Positions 52,745 to 63,540 of a stretch of DNA of 64,000 nucleotides are shown here, one piece after another. The position numbers were made by a program, and so were the translations under genes. This DNA is from Siphonodentalium dalli (lineage: Eukaryota > Mollusca > Scaphopoda > Gadilida > Siphonodentaliidae): positions 129,501,123-129,565,122 of the forward strand of contig CP136069.1 of the NCBI GenBank assembly GCA_032622095.1, read 5' to 3'. The first letter of the stretch is position 1. Every line of letters starts with the position of its first letter. The notes below the pieces were generated by a model that worked only from the letters and a program-made list of their open reading frames with translations, ran no database searches and had not been told where the DNA came from.

Positions 52745-53300
52745 AGAATATAAAATATATTGATTTCGCGAATGACCAACTCAGAATTCCGTTAAAATAA
52801 CAATAACAACCAGCACCTAATTAACGAACCGGCGGCCGACTCGGCCGTCTCCGACCACAACCATCAGTGGGCTGCAGAACGAAACATATCTATAAAAGTT
52901 GAAATATAAGACTTACAAATTATCTTTTAAATTTCTTTTATTGGTAATTGACATAGCTTGTCACAAACCAAAAATCAACATTGTTGACTTAATAATGTAA
53001 AGGACAATAAACAAAATTGAAATCCCAACTACACCTTTTACCGGACTAGGCCTCCTGGTCGCGCAGTTCGACTTTTAAACAGGAAAAACCAATTATCTAT
53101 AAATAAAATGCCCATCGGACCACAGCTTTCAAGAAATTGCAGAACAGTATACATGCGGCGCGCGCTAATAAACTACAAGTAATACTGTATCTGTATCTGT
53201 AATGTTACTGTGCATTACCCAATGCTGGCTTTAGGCGCACTGAGATGAGGCATGTGATGGGACCCATGCACCTATATATACCTTTTTCAGCTCCGATATT
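52745..53300. other. No gene recognised
   Basis: Unique-looking sequence. A GC-rich patch GGCGGCCGACTCGGCCG is at about 52830-52846. Confidence 0.35.
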
Positions 53301-53301
53301 C

Positions 53302-53415
53302 GAGCGGTTTGGTCGCCTATAAGCAGACAAACAAACGAACATAGATACTAATAAAACTCAATTGTGTTTGTTTGTTTGTTTGTTTGTTTGTCAGTCTGTG
53401 AGCGACCAAACGGCT
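53302..53415. repeat. Fold-back repeat around a GTTT microsatellite
   Basis: GAGCGGTTTGGTCGC...AGCAGACAAACAAAC pairs with GTTTGTTTGTC...GAGCGACCAAACGGCT; a (GTTT) run of six lies in the right arm. Confidence 0.65.
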
Positions 53416-53527
53416 GGAGTAATAAATCGCTTTGGGTGAATAACGATAAATTAACACAATTTTACGCACACAACCTGGGCAAACTGATCGGAACCAAATA
53501 ACCTGTAAACCCTCTTCTAATAAAGAG

Positions 53528-53770
53528 TTAAAGGTACTCAATCCGATCAGAGGGTCCTATATTACTATTTCTTTGGCTTCGGGGGTAAAAAATATTTGAT
53601 TCGAGTCGAGGAACCCACACATCAAAGCTCAGATCGAGTGATCAGATATCGATTTTTGAAATTCGTTAATTTCTCCAGATCTGGGACACTAATTTAGTCT
53701 GCCTCGTGCTCAAACAGACAAATTGCGGGTGTAAGATGGATAACTCTAAAATCAAGTGGTTATTATTGTT
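53528..53770. repeat. TTAA-type fold-back element, left half
   Basis: TTAA-AGGTACTCAATCCGATC to AATCAAGTGGTTATTATTGT, then unrelated sequence; the right arm is absent. Confidence 0.7.
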
Positions 53771-54379
53771 AGATAGATATATTGATTTATTGAAACCAAA
53801 TGCATGCATTTTACATACAATGGACCCGAGAGGTAAGATTAGAAAAACTGGTATATCTTACCAAAACAAACAAAACATATTATAGAACTTGATAATAGCA
53901 ATCCAGTCAAGTAGTTACTCTGATTAGTCTAGTGTTGGTAACTGTAACTGTATGAAATTGAATGGTGCACGGTACTTATCAACTATATAATATAATGTAA
54001 GTCTGCAGTCCGATCACTTCTTCCAAAGTGCAAAAAGTTGAGAGTTGTCAGGTCCCAATTTGATATGAATATGGATAGTATAAAACGGTTCATATATAAG
54101 TATGTACTATAGTGGAGTGCTTAACCCACATTAATGGAAGAATCGTTCACTTCCGGATAGAAGCACAAAACTTCGCACATATATTGTACTATATCCTTGA
54201 TCATAATACAGCTGGTTCCAGCTTTCGGTTAAGTGGAACCCGTTAAATTCAAGATGGCGCCCAACATGGCCACCGTTTTTCAGACGGGTCACTAAATCAG
54301 TTTGATGCAAATTATAGTGAGACAGTCTTGTCATATGTATACAAATGTATACATTTTTGTGAAGATAAGATAAAATGCC
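53771..54379. other. No gene; start of ATGGC-box repeat region
   Basis: Includes CAAGATGGCGCCCAACATGG at about 54250, related to the boxes in the tandem array that follows. Confidence 0.4.
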
Positions 54380-55525
54380 ACCATTATAGGGTAAAATTGG
54401 AACTCGCCGTCCAAGATGGCCGTCAAAATGGCAGCTGGAAGTGGAAAACTTTGATTTTTCTATCTAATATCTTTAAGATCGGTTAATGCTGTTTGGTACT
54501 GGTTGAGAATTCTCACTTTATGTTAGATTGTTCATGTTAACTGGCCATTGGAGCAATGAAATATGCCATGCATGGTGTCAGAAACCCTTCTGATCCCTCA
54601 AAAATTCGATTTTACAGAAAGCGGTATAAAATGTTACCAAAAATCACCATTGGGATTTCTAGTCATATTTCATCAAGAAATGGGCAGAACTGTGAAATTT
54701 TAGTGAAACATTCCATTTCTTATTCATATTCCAACCCATTAGTACCAAAATTGTCACTTTGGCTCAAAGTGGCTGCAAAAATGGCGCCCAAAATGGCAGC
54801 CGGAAGTGGAAAAATTGATTTGTTTTCTCTAATGTCTTTAAGATCAGTTTATGCTGTTTGGTACTGGTTGAGAATTGTGACTTTATGTTGTATTTTTCAT
54901 GTTAACTGACCATTGGAGCAATGAAATATGCCATTCATGGTGTCAGAAACCCTTCTGATCCCTCAAAAATTCGATTTTACAGAAAGCGGTATAAAATGTT
55001 ACCAAAAATCACCATTGGGATTTCTAGTCATATTTCATCAAGAATTGGGCAGAACTGTGTAATTTTAGTGAAGGATTCCATTTTTTATGCATATTCCAAC
55101 TCATTAGTACAAAAATTATCACTTTGGCTCAAAATGGCTCAAAAAATGGCGGCCAAAATGGCAGCTGGAAGTGGAAAATTTGATTTTTTTTCTCTAATAT
55201 CTTTAAGATCAGTTTATGCTGTTTGGTACTGATTGAGAATTCTCACTTTATGTTGTACTATTCATGGTAACTGACCATTGGAGCAATGAAATATGCCATT
55301 CATGAAGCCAGAAACCCTTCTGATCTCTCAAAAATTCGATTTTACAGAAAGCAGTATAACATTTTCCCAAAATCACCATTGTGATTTCTAGTCATATTTC
55401 ATCAAGAAATGGGCAGAACTGTGCAATTTTAGTGAAACATTCCATTTATTATGCATATTCCAACTCATTGGTTCCAAAATTGTCACTTTGGCTCAAAATG
55501 GCTGCAAAAATGGCGGCCAAAATAT
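54380..55525. repeat. ~363-bp tandem repeat, three copies, with CAAAATGGC boxes
   Basis: Landmark GGAGCAATGAAATATGCCAT recurs at 54551, 54916 and 55279; each copy has CAAAAATTCGATTTTACAGA, GGGCAGAACTGTG and one or two AAAATGGC(G/A)GCC-type boxes. The translated frames at 54556 and 54921 are the same repeat read twice, not a gene family. Confidence 0.85.
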
Positions 55526-55529
55526 GAAA

Positions 55530-55870
55530 AATGGTAAATATTGCCCATGCTGCGTGCCATGCAACCACGTACAAGTTGTGGTTGATGACAACGTTTGACC
55601 ATTATGTGTTATATAGATTGAATACTAACATTTCTTATGCACCCAACAAGTTAATTTTTCATATATATCCCAAACATTATTCTCTGCTGTTCCGAAAAGG
55701 TAGCAAATTGTGAACTACTGGGTTATTAAACATGTTACTTATTCAAGTGAAAACTATAGGTTCTATTACGGTTGTCCCAGTACCCTATGAGGCATGACAA
55801 ATTCATTTTAAATGATGCAGTATGGAATTTTGCCTAAAAAACTTCTTTTGAGATTCTGGCAGGGAAATGG
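55530..55870. repeat. Dispersed repeat, inverted partner of 57590-57960
   Basis: TAGCAAATTGTGA and GAGGCATGACAAATT here; TCACAATTTGCTA and AATTTGTCATGCCTC at 57690-57760. The pair brackets the minisatellite at 55995-57440. Confidence 0.7.
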
Positions 55871-55994
55871 GCATGCACGCCATGCAGAACTTCGAAACTG
55901 AGCTAATTGATGTTGCTACTCTCACAAATTAGTGTCAACAAATTAGCGTCAAAAGTTATCAACATTGATCAACTTAATACATGATGTTTGTAAA

Positions 55995-57440
55995 AATGGT
56001 AGCCAGGGAGTGACTTTGTGGTCACAGATGATGTAAATAGGTATACATGAAATATAATCACGAATGGTGTGACTAGTTATACAAGGAGTGTCTATATGGT
56101 CATGTGTGTGGTATTTATGGTGAAATGCAGGTAAACAAGGAGTGCTAATGCATGAGGTGAATAGGTATACGTGGAGTGGCTGTATAGTCACTGAAGTGGT
56201 GTATGGGTATAACAAGAGTAGCTACATTCGTCCGTGTGTTGTTTATGTATATAAGGAGTGACTTTATGATCATGTGTGGAATGTACAGGTGTACATTTGG
56301 TGGCTTCATTGTCATGGATGGGTGTATATCTATGCATGTGCTGGTTGTATGAAAATGGGTGGGGTGTATGGATACATAAGGAGTGGTTGTATGCTTATGG
56401 GTATAATAATTATAGATGTACACGGAACGGTTGTATATGGTCATGAATGTTGAAATGTATATGCATACATGCATAGATGGCTGGTCCCCATTGGCGAGCT
56501 TGTTGGTATATATGAAGTGGCATTGTGATCTTAGGTGTATATGGTATGTATGTGCATCTTTGCTGTTGGTGTATTGTCATTAGGGGATATATATGTATAC
56601 AGGGAGTCGCTGTATGATCATGGATCGGATGTATGAGTATACAGCGAATGGCTGAATTGTCATGTGTGAGGTGTATATGCAAGTCTGGAGTATACAAATG
56701 ACCACATGTTATTGGTGTATCAATTCAATGCTGAGGTATATATATATATGTATATATTGAATAACTCTATGGCCATGTGTGGGGTGTATATGTATATCTT
56801 GAGTCACTCAAGTTGAGTGGCTATATGCCATGTAAGTGGCAAATAGGTATGAGGGAGATACCATATGGCCGATGGTGAGGTGGTGTAAATGGTACGGGTG
56901 TGTCTTGAAGGATTGTATGGCAATTAGTGAGGTGTATACGCACAACTGGAGTGACTCTATAATGGTCATGAGTGTGGTGTATATGCATATCTTGAGTGGC
57001 TATATGGTAACGTGTATACAGGGAGTGACCGTATGGCCAATGGTGAGGTGATGTGCTGGGTATTGGCATGTCTTGAAAGCTGCATGACCACTGGTGAGGT
57101 GTATATGTATACCTGGAGTGACTTTATAGGCATAGGTGGGGTGCATATGTATCGCCAGTATGCTAGATGTTATGATAGAGTTGTGTGTGAACGCTCTTGT
57201 TGTGTGGGTGCTGTTTGTCGAGACCGATTTTGTTCGTGTGGTTGTGCAACTTCAGATTAAAGCATGCGTTCTATGTTTTCGTGAATAAATTCATCGATCT
57301 TGTCGTTATCTGTGTTGGGTTTGGTGTGGTCCTTCCTTAATAATGGCGTATATCTTTAGTGGCTATATGACCATTGGTGCGGCCAATATGTGTATATGGA
57401 ATAACCATGTGGCCAATGGTGATGTGAATTGGTAAACAAT
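55995..57440. repeat. Degenerate ~55-62-bp minisatellite
   Basis: More than 20 diverged units built on GTGTATA(T/C)G, (A/C)TGGAGTG(A/G)CT and TATGGTCATG(T/A)GTG. Interrupted by unrelated sequence at 57153-57345. Open frames here (e.g. minus 56821-57069) are periodic products of the repeat. Confidence 0.8.
57153..57345 (+). other. Insert in the minisatellite with a Cys-rich frame and AATAAA
   Basis: From about 57160 the plus frame reads YRQYARCYDRVV, then CERSCCVGAVCRDRFCSCGC, then ATSD and stop at 57258-57260. An AATAAA occurs at 57283-57288. It contains no minisatellite units. It could be a retrocopied 3' end of a transcript or chance; no family recognised. Confidence 0.3.
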
Positions 57441-57589
57441 GATTGACTATTAATCGATATAGAGGTAATGTCAGAGAGTTCTACATCCTGATGTTGGTTT
57501 ATATGTACAATGGGGGAAACGGTTTTCCTGACATTAGTCATTTAGATGCCAATGATCCACAATTTTATTGTCGTAGCCTCACAATAATG

Positions 57590-58118
57590 CCCCTTTCAGT
57601 TCAGTTTCAAAGTGTTGTCCATTTCCGTACAAAAAACATGGTCAGAATCCCAAAAGAAGTTTTTGGCAAAATTCCGTACTACATCGTTTATAATTAATTT
57701 GTCATGCCTCATAAGTAACATGGTTAATACAAAGTGAGTCACAATTTGCTACCTTTTCGGAACATCAGAGAATAATATTCAGGATATATATGAAAAATAA
57801 TTTGTTTTACCAAATTTGGTTGCCATTTTGCAAACCAGCTTGAGTAATTTTGTTCAAAAACAGATAAGAGTGTGACCCATTTAAGACAGATCAAGACAAT
57901 AAACACTTTCGATACCATTTTACTTGAAGAAAAAATTGTCTTAACCTGAAAGGTTAATTTTTGCCGATTTTGATGTCAAGTTTGTGATAGAAAAATCTAA
58001 TAATTCTGGTAATTTCAGTGTTTAAAATAGTAACAATTAACCAAGGTGCATCAGAAATGGTAGTATTCAATATCTATAAGACAGAATAGTCATTTTTTTC
58101 ATCAACCACAACTGTTAC
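57590..58118. repeat. Dispersed repeat, right inverted partner and continuation
   Basis: 57590-57810 is the inverted match of 55620-55860; 57940-58118 matches 11310-11480 in the same orientation. Confidence 0.65.
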
Positions 58119-58280
58119 TGTGAGTATCAGTCTTTCTTTTTGTGTTCACATTCTGCTGCTCTTGATTGAAATTATCAACATCACCTCCAGACATTTTTAC
58201 AAACCTCAGATTGTCCATCCTTCCATGGTTTCCAACACTGTACACAGAATGAGCTGAAGCTGAACTTGAAGGTGCAGTGA
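58112..58280 (-). other. Coding-like segment caught inside the dispersed repeat
   Basis: On the minus strand, open and balanced in codon use: SASAHSVYSVGNHGRMDNLR, FVKMSGGDVDNFNQEQQNVN, TKRKTDTHSNS. It interrupts the repeat: after it a second copy of the AATTCTGGTAATTTCAGTG phrase (57997 and 58295) resumes. A GTAACA follows CTCACA near 58114 as a possible donor. No family recognised; possibly a captured host exon. Confidence 0.35.
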
Positions 58281-58399
58281 TGACAAAATCCAATAATTCT
58301 GGTAATTTCAGTGTTTTTTTTTGGCGGCCTAACAATTATTCGACGAACCGACCGATATACTCTCGATACCAAATTGCGTTGAACTGATTTTGATATATA

Positions 58400-58552
58400 A
58401 CACGTTTTTTGAAAATTGTTTACTAGAAATGGCAGTGGTTAGCATTATTTTTGGTAATTAATCGATTCTGATAACTAAATCGTCTTTTGAAGAAATGTTG
58501 TTGTTGGAATCTGAAGATATGGGGATCATGGAATCAGATTGTGTACCTTTAA
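58400..58552. repeat. TTAA-type fold-back element, right end of a long-form copy
   Basis: TTGTTGGAATCTGAAGATAT to CAGATTGTGTACCT-TTAA, matching 41665-41722. Confidence 0.6.
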
Positions 58553-59319
58553 TACACGATGAACACTTTCTCGTCAATGGTTTGATCTTTTACAATGTCT
58601 ACCGTCAAGTTTTGATTAAAGGCACGGGTGCATGGCCTTCGTTGTATGTTATAATTTAGAAATAACAGTTACCAAATTATGAAAAATTCCTCAAGAATAC
58701 TAATAGTATAGTATAATATGATAGTATGAATGCGATATTATCCACAAAACACGTGAGCCGAGCGATTTTTTTTATACACATCACGCAAATAGTGAGCGAT
58801 AAGCAAAACACTCAATGTGGCGAGTTTGATAGGAGAGTGATTCACGGTGACCCATCAACACCGAAATCTTGAGAGGCGAGGATAAGCGAACGCTATAGCG
58901 GTATGTTGTATAAACAACTCGGTGGCATTTCTAACTAAAGTTCCATTATAGTGCATGGGGTCTGTCTGGGGTTGAGTGTTTTGCTTATCGCATACTCTTT
59001 ACATACTGTTTGTTGACATAACATGGCGATTGATTACATAACACAGGGTACTAACATTACGGTAACATGGAAGTTATTAGTTGTATCAGAACAAAATGTG
59101 TCTATAATATAATATTATTTGTGTGTATGGCGGTTTTAACGGATGTGACTATTTTAACAGAGATACCCACCGCCAACGCTTATCGTATCTTTAAAACTTT
59201 GGAACCTTATTGGACTGTGCATGATCGGTAATCTCATTTTTGCCAGTAATGTTTACATAACTATCATAATGGTTCTGATATGTGAAATCTCGTTATCGGA
59301 GAGTTATTAATAATGAAAA
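58553..59319. other. No gene recognised
   Basis: Short repeats such as GTGAGCGATAAGCAAAACACTC / GAGTGTTTTGCTTATCGC (58790-58812 and 58974-58992) form an inverted pair. Diverged copy of the 26716-26768 segment at 59130-59175. Confidence 0.4.
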
Positions 59320-60135
59320 TAAAAACAAAAACAAAGTCGTTCTATTTTACATATACTTGTTGACGATAGTTGTTTTGCAGACTTTTATAACAAAAAAGTA
59401 TGTTAACCCTTTCATGACTGGAGCTGCGCTGGTGCAGCATTGAAGATCCCGTGCCAGAGCATTCTCTTATATATGCGAGTCACCCATAGGGAGCCTCACA
59501 TATATAAGAGAATGCACTGGGTTACAATGTCAAGGTAGATATTGTTAGGCCAACGCATTCTCTTATATATGAGCGACTCACATATATAAGAAAATGCATT
59601 GGCACAGGGTTTTCGCTAAATTTCAGGAAGCTCCGGTCATGAAAGGATTAATAAAGAAAATAAGAACAAAGTCGTTATATTTTACATGTACTTGTTGACG
59701 ATAGTTGTTTTGCAGGTTTTTGTTACAAAAATTATGTTAACACTTTCAAGACTTGAGCTGTGCTGGTGCAGCATTGAAGATCCGGTGCCACTGCATTCCA
59801 TATATATGCGAGTCACCCATTGGGAGCCTCACATATTTTATAAGAGAATGCACTGGCTTACAAGGTCAAGGTAGATATTGTTAGGCCAGTGCATTCTCTT
59901 ACATATGCCCTATGGTCGACTCGCATATATAAGAGAATGCACTGGCACCGGATCTTCAATGCTGCACCAGCGCAGCTCCCGTCTTGAAAGTGTTAACATA
60001 ATTTATTGTTACAAAAACCTGCAAAACAACTATCGTCAACAAGTACATGTAAAATAGAACGACTTTGTTCTTATTTTCTTATTGGCACAGGATTTTCGCA
60101 AAATTTCAGGAAGCTCCAGTCATGGAAGGGTTAAT
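59320..60135. repeat. Nested inverted repeats with TCTTATATATG-type stems
   Basis: A ~140-bp block (AACAAAGTCGT...TTGTTGACGATAGTTGTTTTG...GGTGCAGCATTGAAGATCC) occurs twice forward (59330, 59670) and once inverted (59945-60070). Between them, GCATTCTCTTATATATG and its complement appear at least four times, each pair flanking GAGTC or GACTC. Confidence 0.75.
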
Positions 60136-60434
60136 TCACATGAACCTACTTCGAAAGCATTTAGTCCCTTCAATCTCGAATAAAATAGCCATATATAACA
60201 CACAGTCAATGATGAGGTGTGGAAAAGTTGAATAGGAACACGATAGTGGGCAAAATGAGAATGACTTTTGGAATTAAGTACTTCTGGAAATAGAAAATGA
60301 AAGTAAATCTTACGAATAAATTTATCAAAGATATATGATTAAAACCGTGTTTTAGATTAATTTAATTTCATATTATCAGCATAAATGTTTAGTTTTAAGA
60401 CCATATGAATCGGAATTTTAACTAGGGATCGCGT

Positions 60435-60898
60435 TTAAAGGTAATCAATCCGATCAGACGCTCCTAAATTACTATTTCTTTGGCTTTGGGGGGGGGGGGG
60501 GGTGGGGGTGGGGGTGGGTAACAATATTTGATTCGAGTCGAGGAACCTACCCATCAACGCTCCGAGTGATCAGATATAAATTTTTGAAGTTTATTATTTC
60601 TATTGTCTGTGGCCGTCAAAAGGGTGGTCTCGGTCAAAATACGGATGAAGATGGATAACTCTAAAATCAAGTGTTTATTATTACCACTTGATTTTAGAGT
60701 TATCCATCTTTATTCGCAATGTGTCCGTTTGACCCCGTGTTTCTGTGCCAATTATTAGTACACATCTCGAGAAATAACAACTTCAAAAATCACTCTGAGC
60801 TTTGATGGGTGGGTTCCCCGACTCGAATCAAATATCTTTTACCCCAGAAGCCAAAGAAATGGTAATTTAGGAGCGTCTGATCGGATTAGTACCTTTAA
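60435..60898. repeat. TTAA-type fold-back element, full, TTAA on both sides
   Basis: TTAA at 60435-60438 and 60895-60898; arms meet at the CAAGTGTTTATTATTACCACTTG centre near 60682. A G-rich expansion lies at 60488-60518 in the left arm. Confidence 0.85.
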
Positions 60899-61009
60899 CA
60901 GATTTTGCCTTGGTGTTGGGAAATTGGAAGAGACGTGTGGAACTTATGCTACAAATATAATTTCTCCAAGTTGAAAACTCATGTTTCTGACACCAATTTG
61001 GAAACACAG

Positions 61010-61494
61010 TTAAAGATGAATAACCCGAATTAACAATCCCAAATTACTATTTCTTTGGCATCGGGAGTAAAACAATATTTGATTCGAGTCGAGGAACCCA
61101 CCCATCAAAGCTCAGAGTGATCAGATATCGATTTTTTTTAAATTATTATTTCTCGAGATATGTACTTATTTGTGGCCTGGAAAAAAATTCGTCAAGGCGA
61201 CGGTCGCGGACAAAATTGCGGATGAAGATGTATAACTCTACAATCAAGTGGCAATACGGCCACATTTCGTGATAATCAAGTAATAATACTGTTATATTTC
61301 GTTGAACAACATGTTGATAAATAACACGTTTTGGGATATTTTACACCATAGTTGACAGTGGTTAGCACTATTTTGTTGTAATTAATCGATTATGATAACA
61401 AAGGCGTATTTTGAAGAAATGTTGTTGTTGTTTTGTTGTAACTTGATGATATGGGGACCGTCTGGTCGGATTAAGTACCTTTAAACAAATCGCA
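61010..61494. repeat. TTAA-type fold-back element, hybrid copy
   Basis: Short-form left arm (CAAATTACTATTTCTTTGGC, TTTGATTCGAGTCGAGGAAC) and long-form right arm (TGTTGTTGTTTTGTTGTAAC, TCGGATTAAGTACCT-TTAA). Confidence 0.65.
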
Positions 61495-62059
61495 GCGGAC
61501 ACCCGATTCGATACCCTCTATATAGTTACGACAATTGCAGGGTGTGCATAAGTGTCGTTTGTGCATTCCGTCTAAGTATATATGGTTATACCGAATCGTG
61601 GATTAGTTGTGCACATGCGTAGGTATAATATAATATGCATGCTAATCTATAGATGCAGAGTATCATTCGTAGCTCTGACTCAAGTAACAGGTGGTTCCAT
61701 ATTGGATGCTCGGCATCGCGCTGATAAGCAATATATAGCTGCACGATTATGGTAAGAATTATATTTCTACCAGGGGGAGGGGTGTAGTAAAAAATTTGCA
61801 GGAAGGTATGCCGTTTTTTTGCATCTGGTATTTTCGGGGACCCAACACCCCCAAACCTGCAAGAATTTTTTTTTTACTCCCAAATATTTGACACCCCCCC
61901 CCCCCCCCAAATTTCACTAAAATTGGTCTAAAATCTCATAAAACTCTACTGATATCACTCTTATGACTGGAATGATCTCAGTTAGTTCAAATAACATTTT
62001 AACCTGTTGCAGAAGCTGTTTTAATTGAAAAAAAAAGTTTTATAACTTGCTGATCATCA
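61495..62059. other. No gene recognised
   Basis: Contains an inverted pair GTAGTAAAAAATTTGCAGG (61785) / CCTGCAAGAATTTTTTTTTT (61855) and a run of about 16 C near 61894-61909. Confidence 0.4.
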
Positions 62060-62206
62060 GTAAACCTAGGTCATTGTGCAGAATACACAAAATTTCATAA
62101 TTTCTAACTATTTCCTGATTAGTCTGTCAACCAGCCCATTATCTAACATATTCCATACCACTTAATATGTTAGTCTACTGGAGCAACTTACTTCTATTAT
62201 ACTAAA
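62060..62206 (+). repeat. ~370-bp tandem repeat, partial unit 1
   Basis: GTAAACCTAGGTCATTGTGC to TAGTCTACTGGAGCAACTTA; matches 63145-63270. The unit is broken at 62206 by the Helitron-like insertion. Confidence 0.75.
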
Positions 62207-62906
62207 CTAGCTGAAACAGGCCCCCTTTGGGATCCTATATTCAGCATCGGAGATACCTGTGGTCCCCTTTGTTGGACACACATTTTGATCTTAGACAGAG
62301 CCTTCACTTAGCGGCGGCCCCTTTGTGCGCTTCAAGCACATTTGGTCATTGAAACATTTTGATTTATATATATTGTTTTAATATATATATATTTTTACGA
62401 TTGAATTCCTTGCTCAATTTAACAAAATCAAATTTTTTTTTTAATTAAAAAATTTGACTAATACCATTTTATCACATAATTTGGCCATAAATGCAGTTTC
62501 ATAATGATCGGTAATAGACACGTTTAATATCAGCGCGTGCGATGACGTCACGGCGTTCTTCAAATAACTTGCGATCGCTGTAGTTTATGATTGTTGTTTT
62601 CGATGAATATTTCGCGTTGCATCGGGTTTATTTGATCATGTGATAAAAGGTATCTCACACTCGTCCTATTTTATACGTAATTTATCAACCTCGTCCTCTA
62701 AATTCTATTTGAGCCTCGGTAAACCTCGGCTCAAATCGAATTTAGTAAACTCGGTTGATAAATTCCGTATAAAATAGAAACTCATGTGAGATCCTCTATA
62801 TAACATCCGCCAGGGTACCCCGAGTCACCACACCAAATTTGGTTGAACTCGGTCCAGGGGTCTGAGAGAAAAATCCGGACAGATCCTACTCGTTTATATA
62901 TATAGA
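62207..62906 (-). mobile_element. 700-bp Helitron-like non-autonomous element, minus orientation
   Basis: On the minus strand the 5' end is A|TCTATATATATAAACGAG and the 3' end CAGCTAG|T, with a small CCCaaaGGG hairpin upstream of it. The host repeat gives the empty site: ATAATAAATGACAAACAG at 63277-63294, against ATACTAAA|...|TGACAAGCAG around the element, so insertion was between A and T with no duplication. It carries a palindrome at 62652-62792 and no protein. Confidence 0.8.
62652..62792. repeat. 141-bp palindrome inside the Helitron-like element
   Basis: ATCTCACACTCGTCCTATTT pairs with AAAATAGAAACTCATGTGAG; the centre is GAGCCTCGGTAAACCTCGGCTC. Confidence 0.75.
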
Positions 62907-63540
62907 TGACAAGCAGTCACAGTGCTCACTATACCAGACTTCGATACTTTCGGTCTTGTGAGAGATCATCTGAGTTGAAAGACATGCAAATAATTCACTG
63001 ATTGACGTGATGCACTGATGACAGATATTTTCTACCCATTGATAATCACATTAATGTTTGAGACAGTAAACAGTTGCTCGCTCTTTTCCCATGCATACAA
63101 TGATCTAGGCATTAGTTGCATCAGGAAAAGTTTACTTATATATGCAAACTTAGGTCATTGTGCAGGATACACACAATTCCATAATTTCTAACCATTTCCC
63201 GATTAGTCTGTCAACCAGCCCAATATCTAGCATTATGCCTTAAACATTTTTGTTAGTCTACTGGAGCAACCGCAGTTATAATAAATGACAAACAGTCACT
63301 GTGCCAGACTTGGATATTTTAGGTGGTGTGAGAGTAACAGATCATATGAGGTGATAGACATGCACAATATTTCACTGATTGGCTTGATGAACTGATGAAC
63401 AATGTGATGACAGTAATATTCTAGCCATTGATAGTCACATTAATGTTTGAGGCAGTTGCTCTTTTTCCATGCACACAATGATCTGGGCTTTAGTTGCATC
63501 AAGACAAGTTTATATACTTCAGTTTTACATTTCTCGAAGC
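62907..63540 (+). repeat. ~370-bp tandem repeat, units 2 and 3
   Basis: TGACAA(G/A)CAGTCAC at 62907 and 63285, ATTAATGTTTGAG(A/G)CAGT at 63050 and 63440, and CATGCA(T/C)ACAATGATCT at 63090 and 63470. Confidence 0.8.

Noticed and set aside
54556-55232. Two similar plus frames starting MKYA(M/I)HGVRNPSDPS
   Set aside because: Successive copies of a 363-bp tandem repeat with ATGGC boxes; no domain, and the third copy is not open.
55949-57069. His/Thr/Pro-rich minus frames in the 56-57 kb region
   Set aside because: Periodic products of a ~58-bp minisatellite in overlapping frames.
57160-57260. Idea that the Cys-rich frame is a secreted defence or venom-type peptide
   Set aside because: No signal peptide, no pro-region and no recognised cysteine framework; it sits in repeat DNA. 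Kept only as a weak observation.
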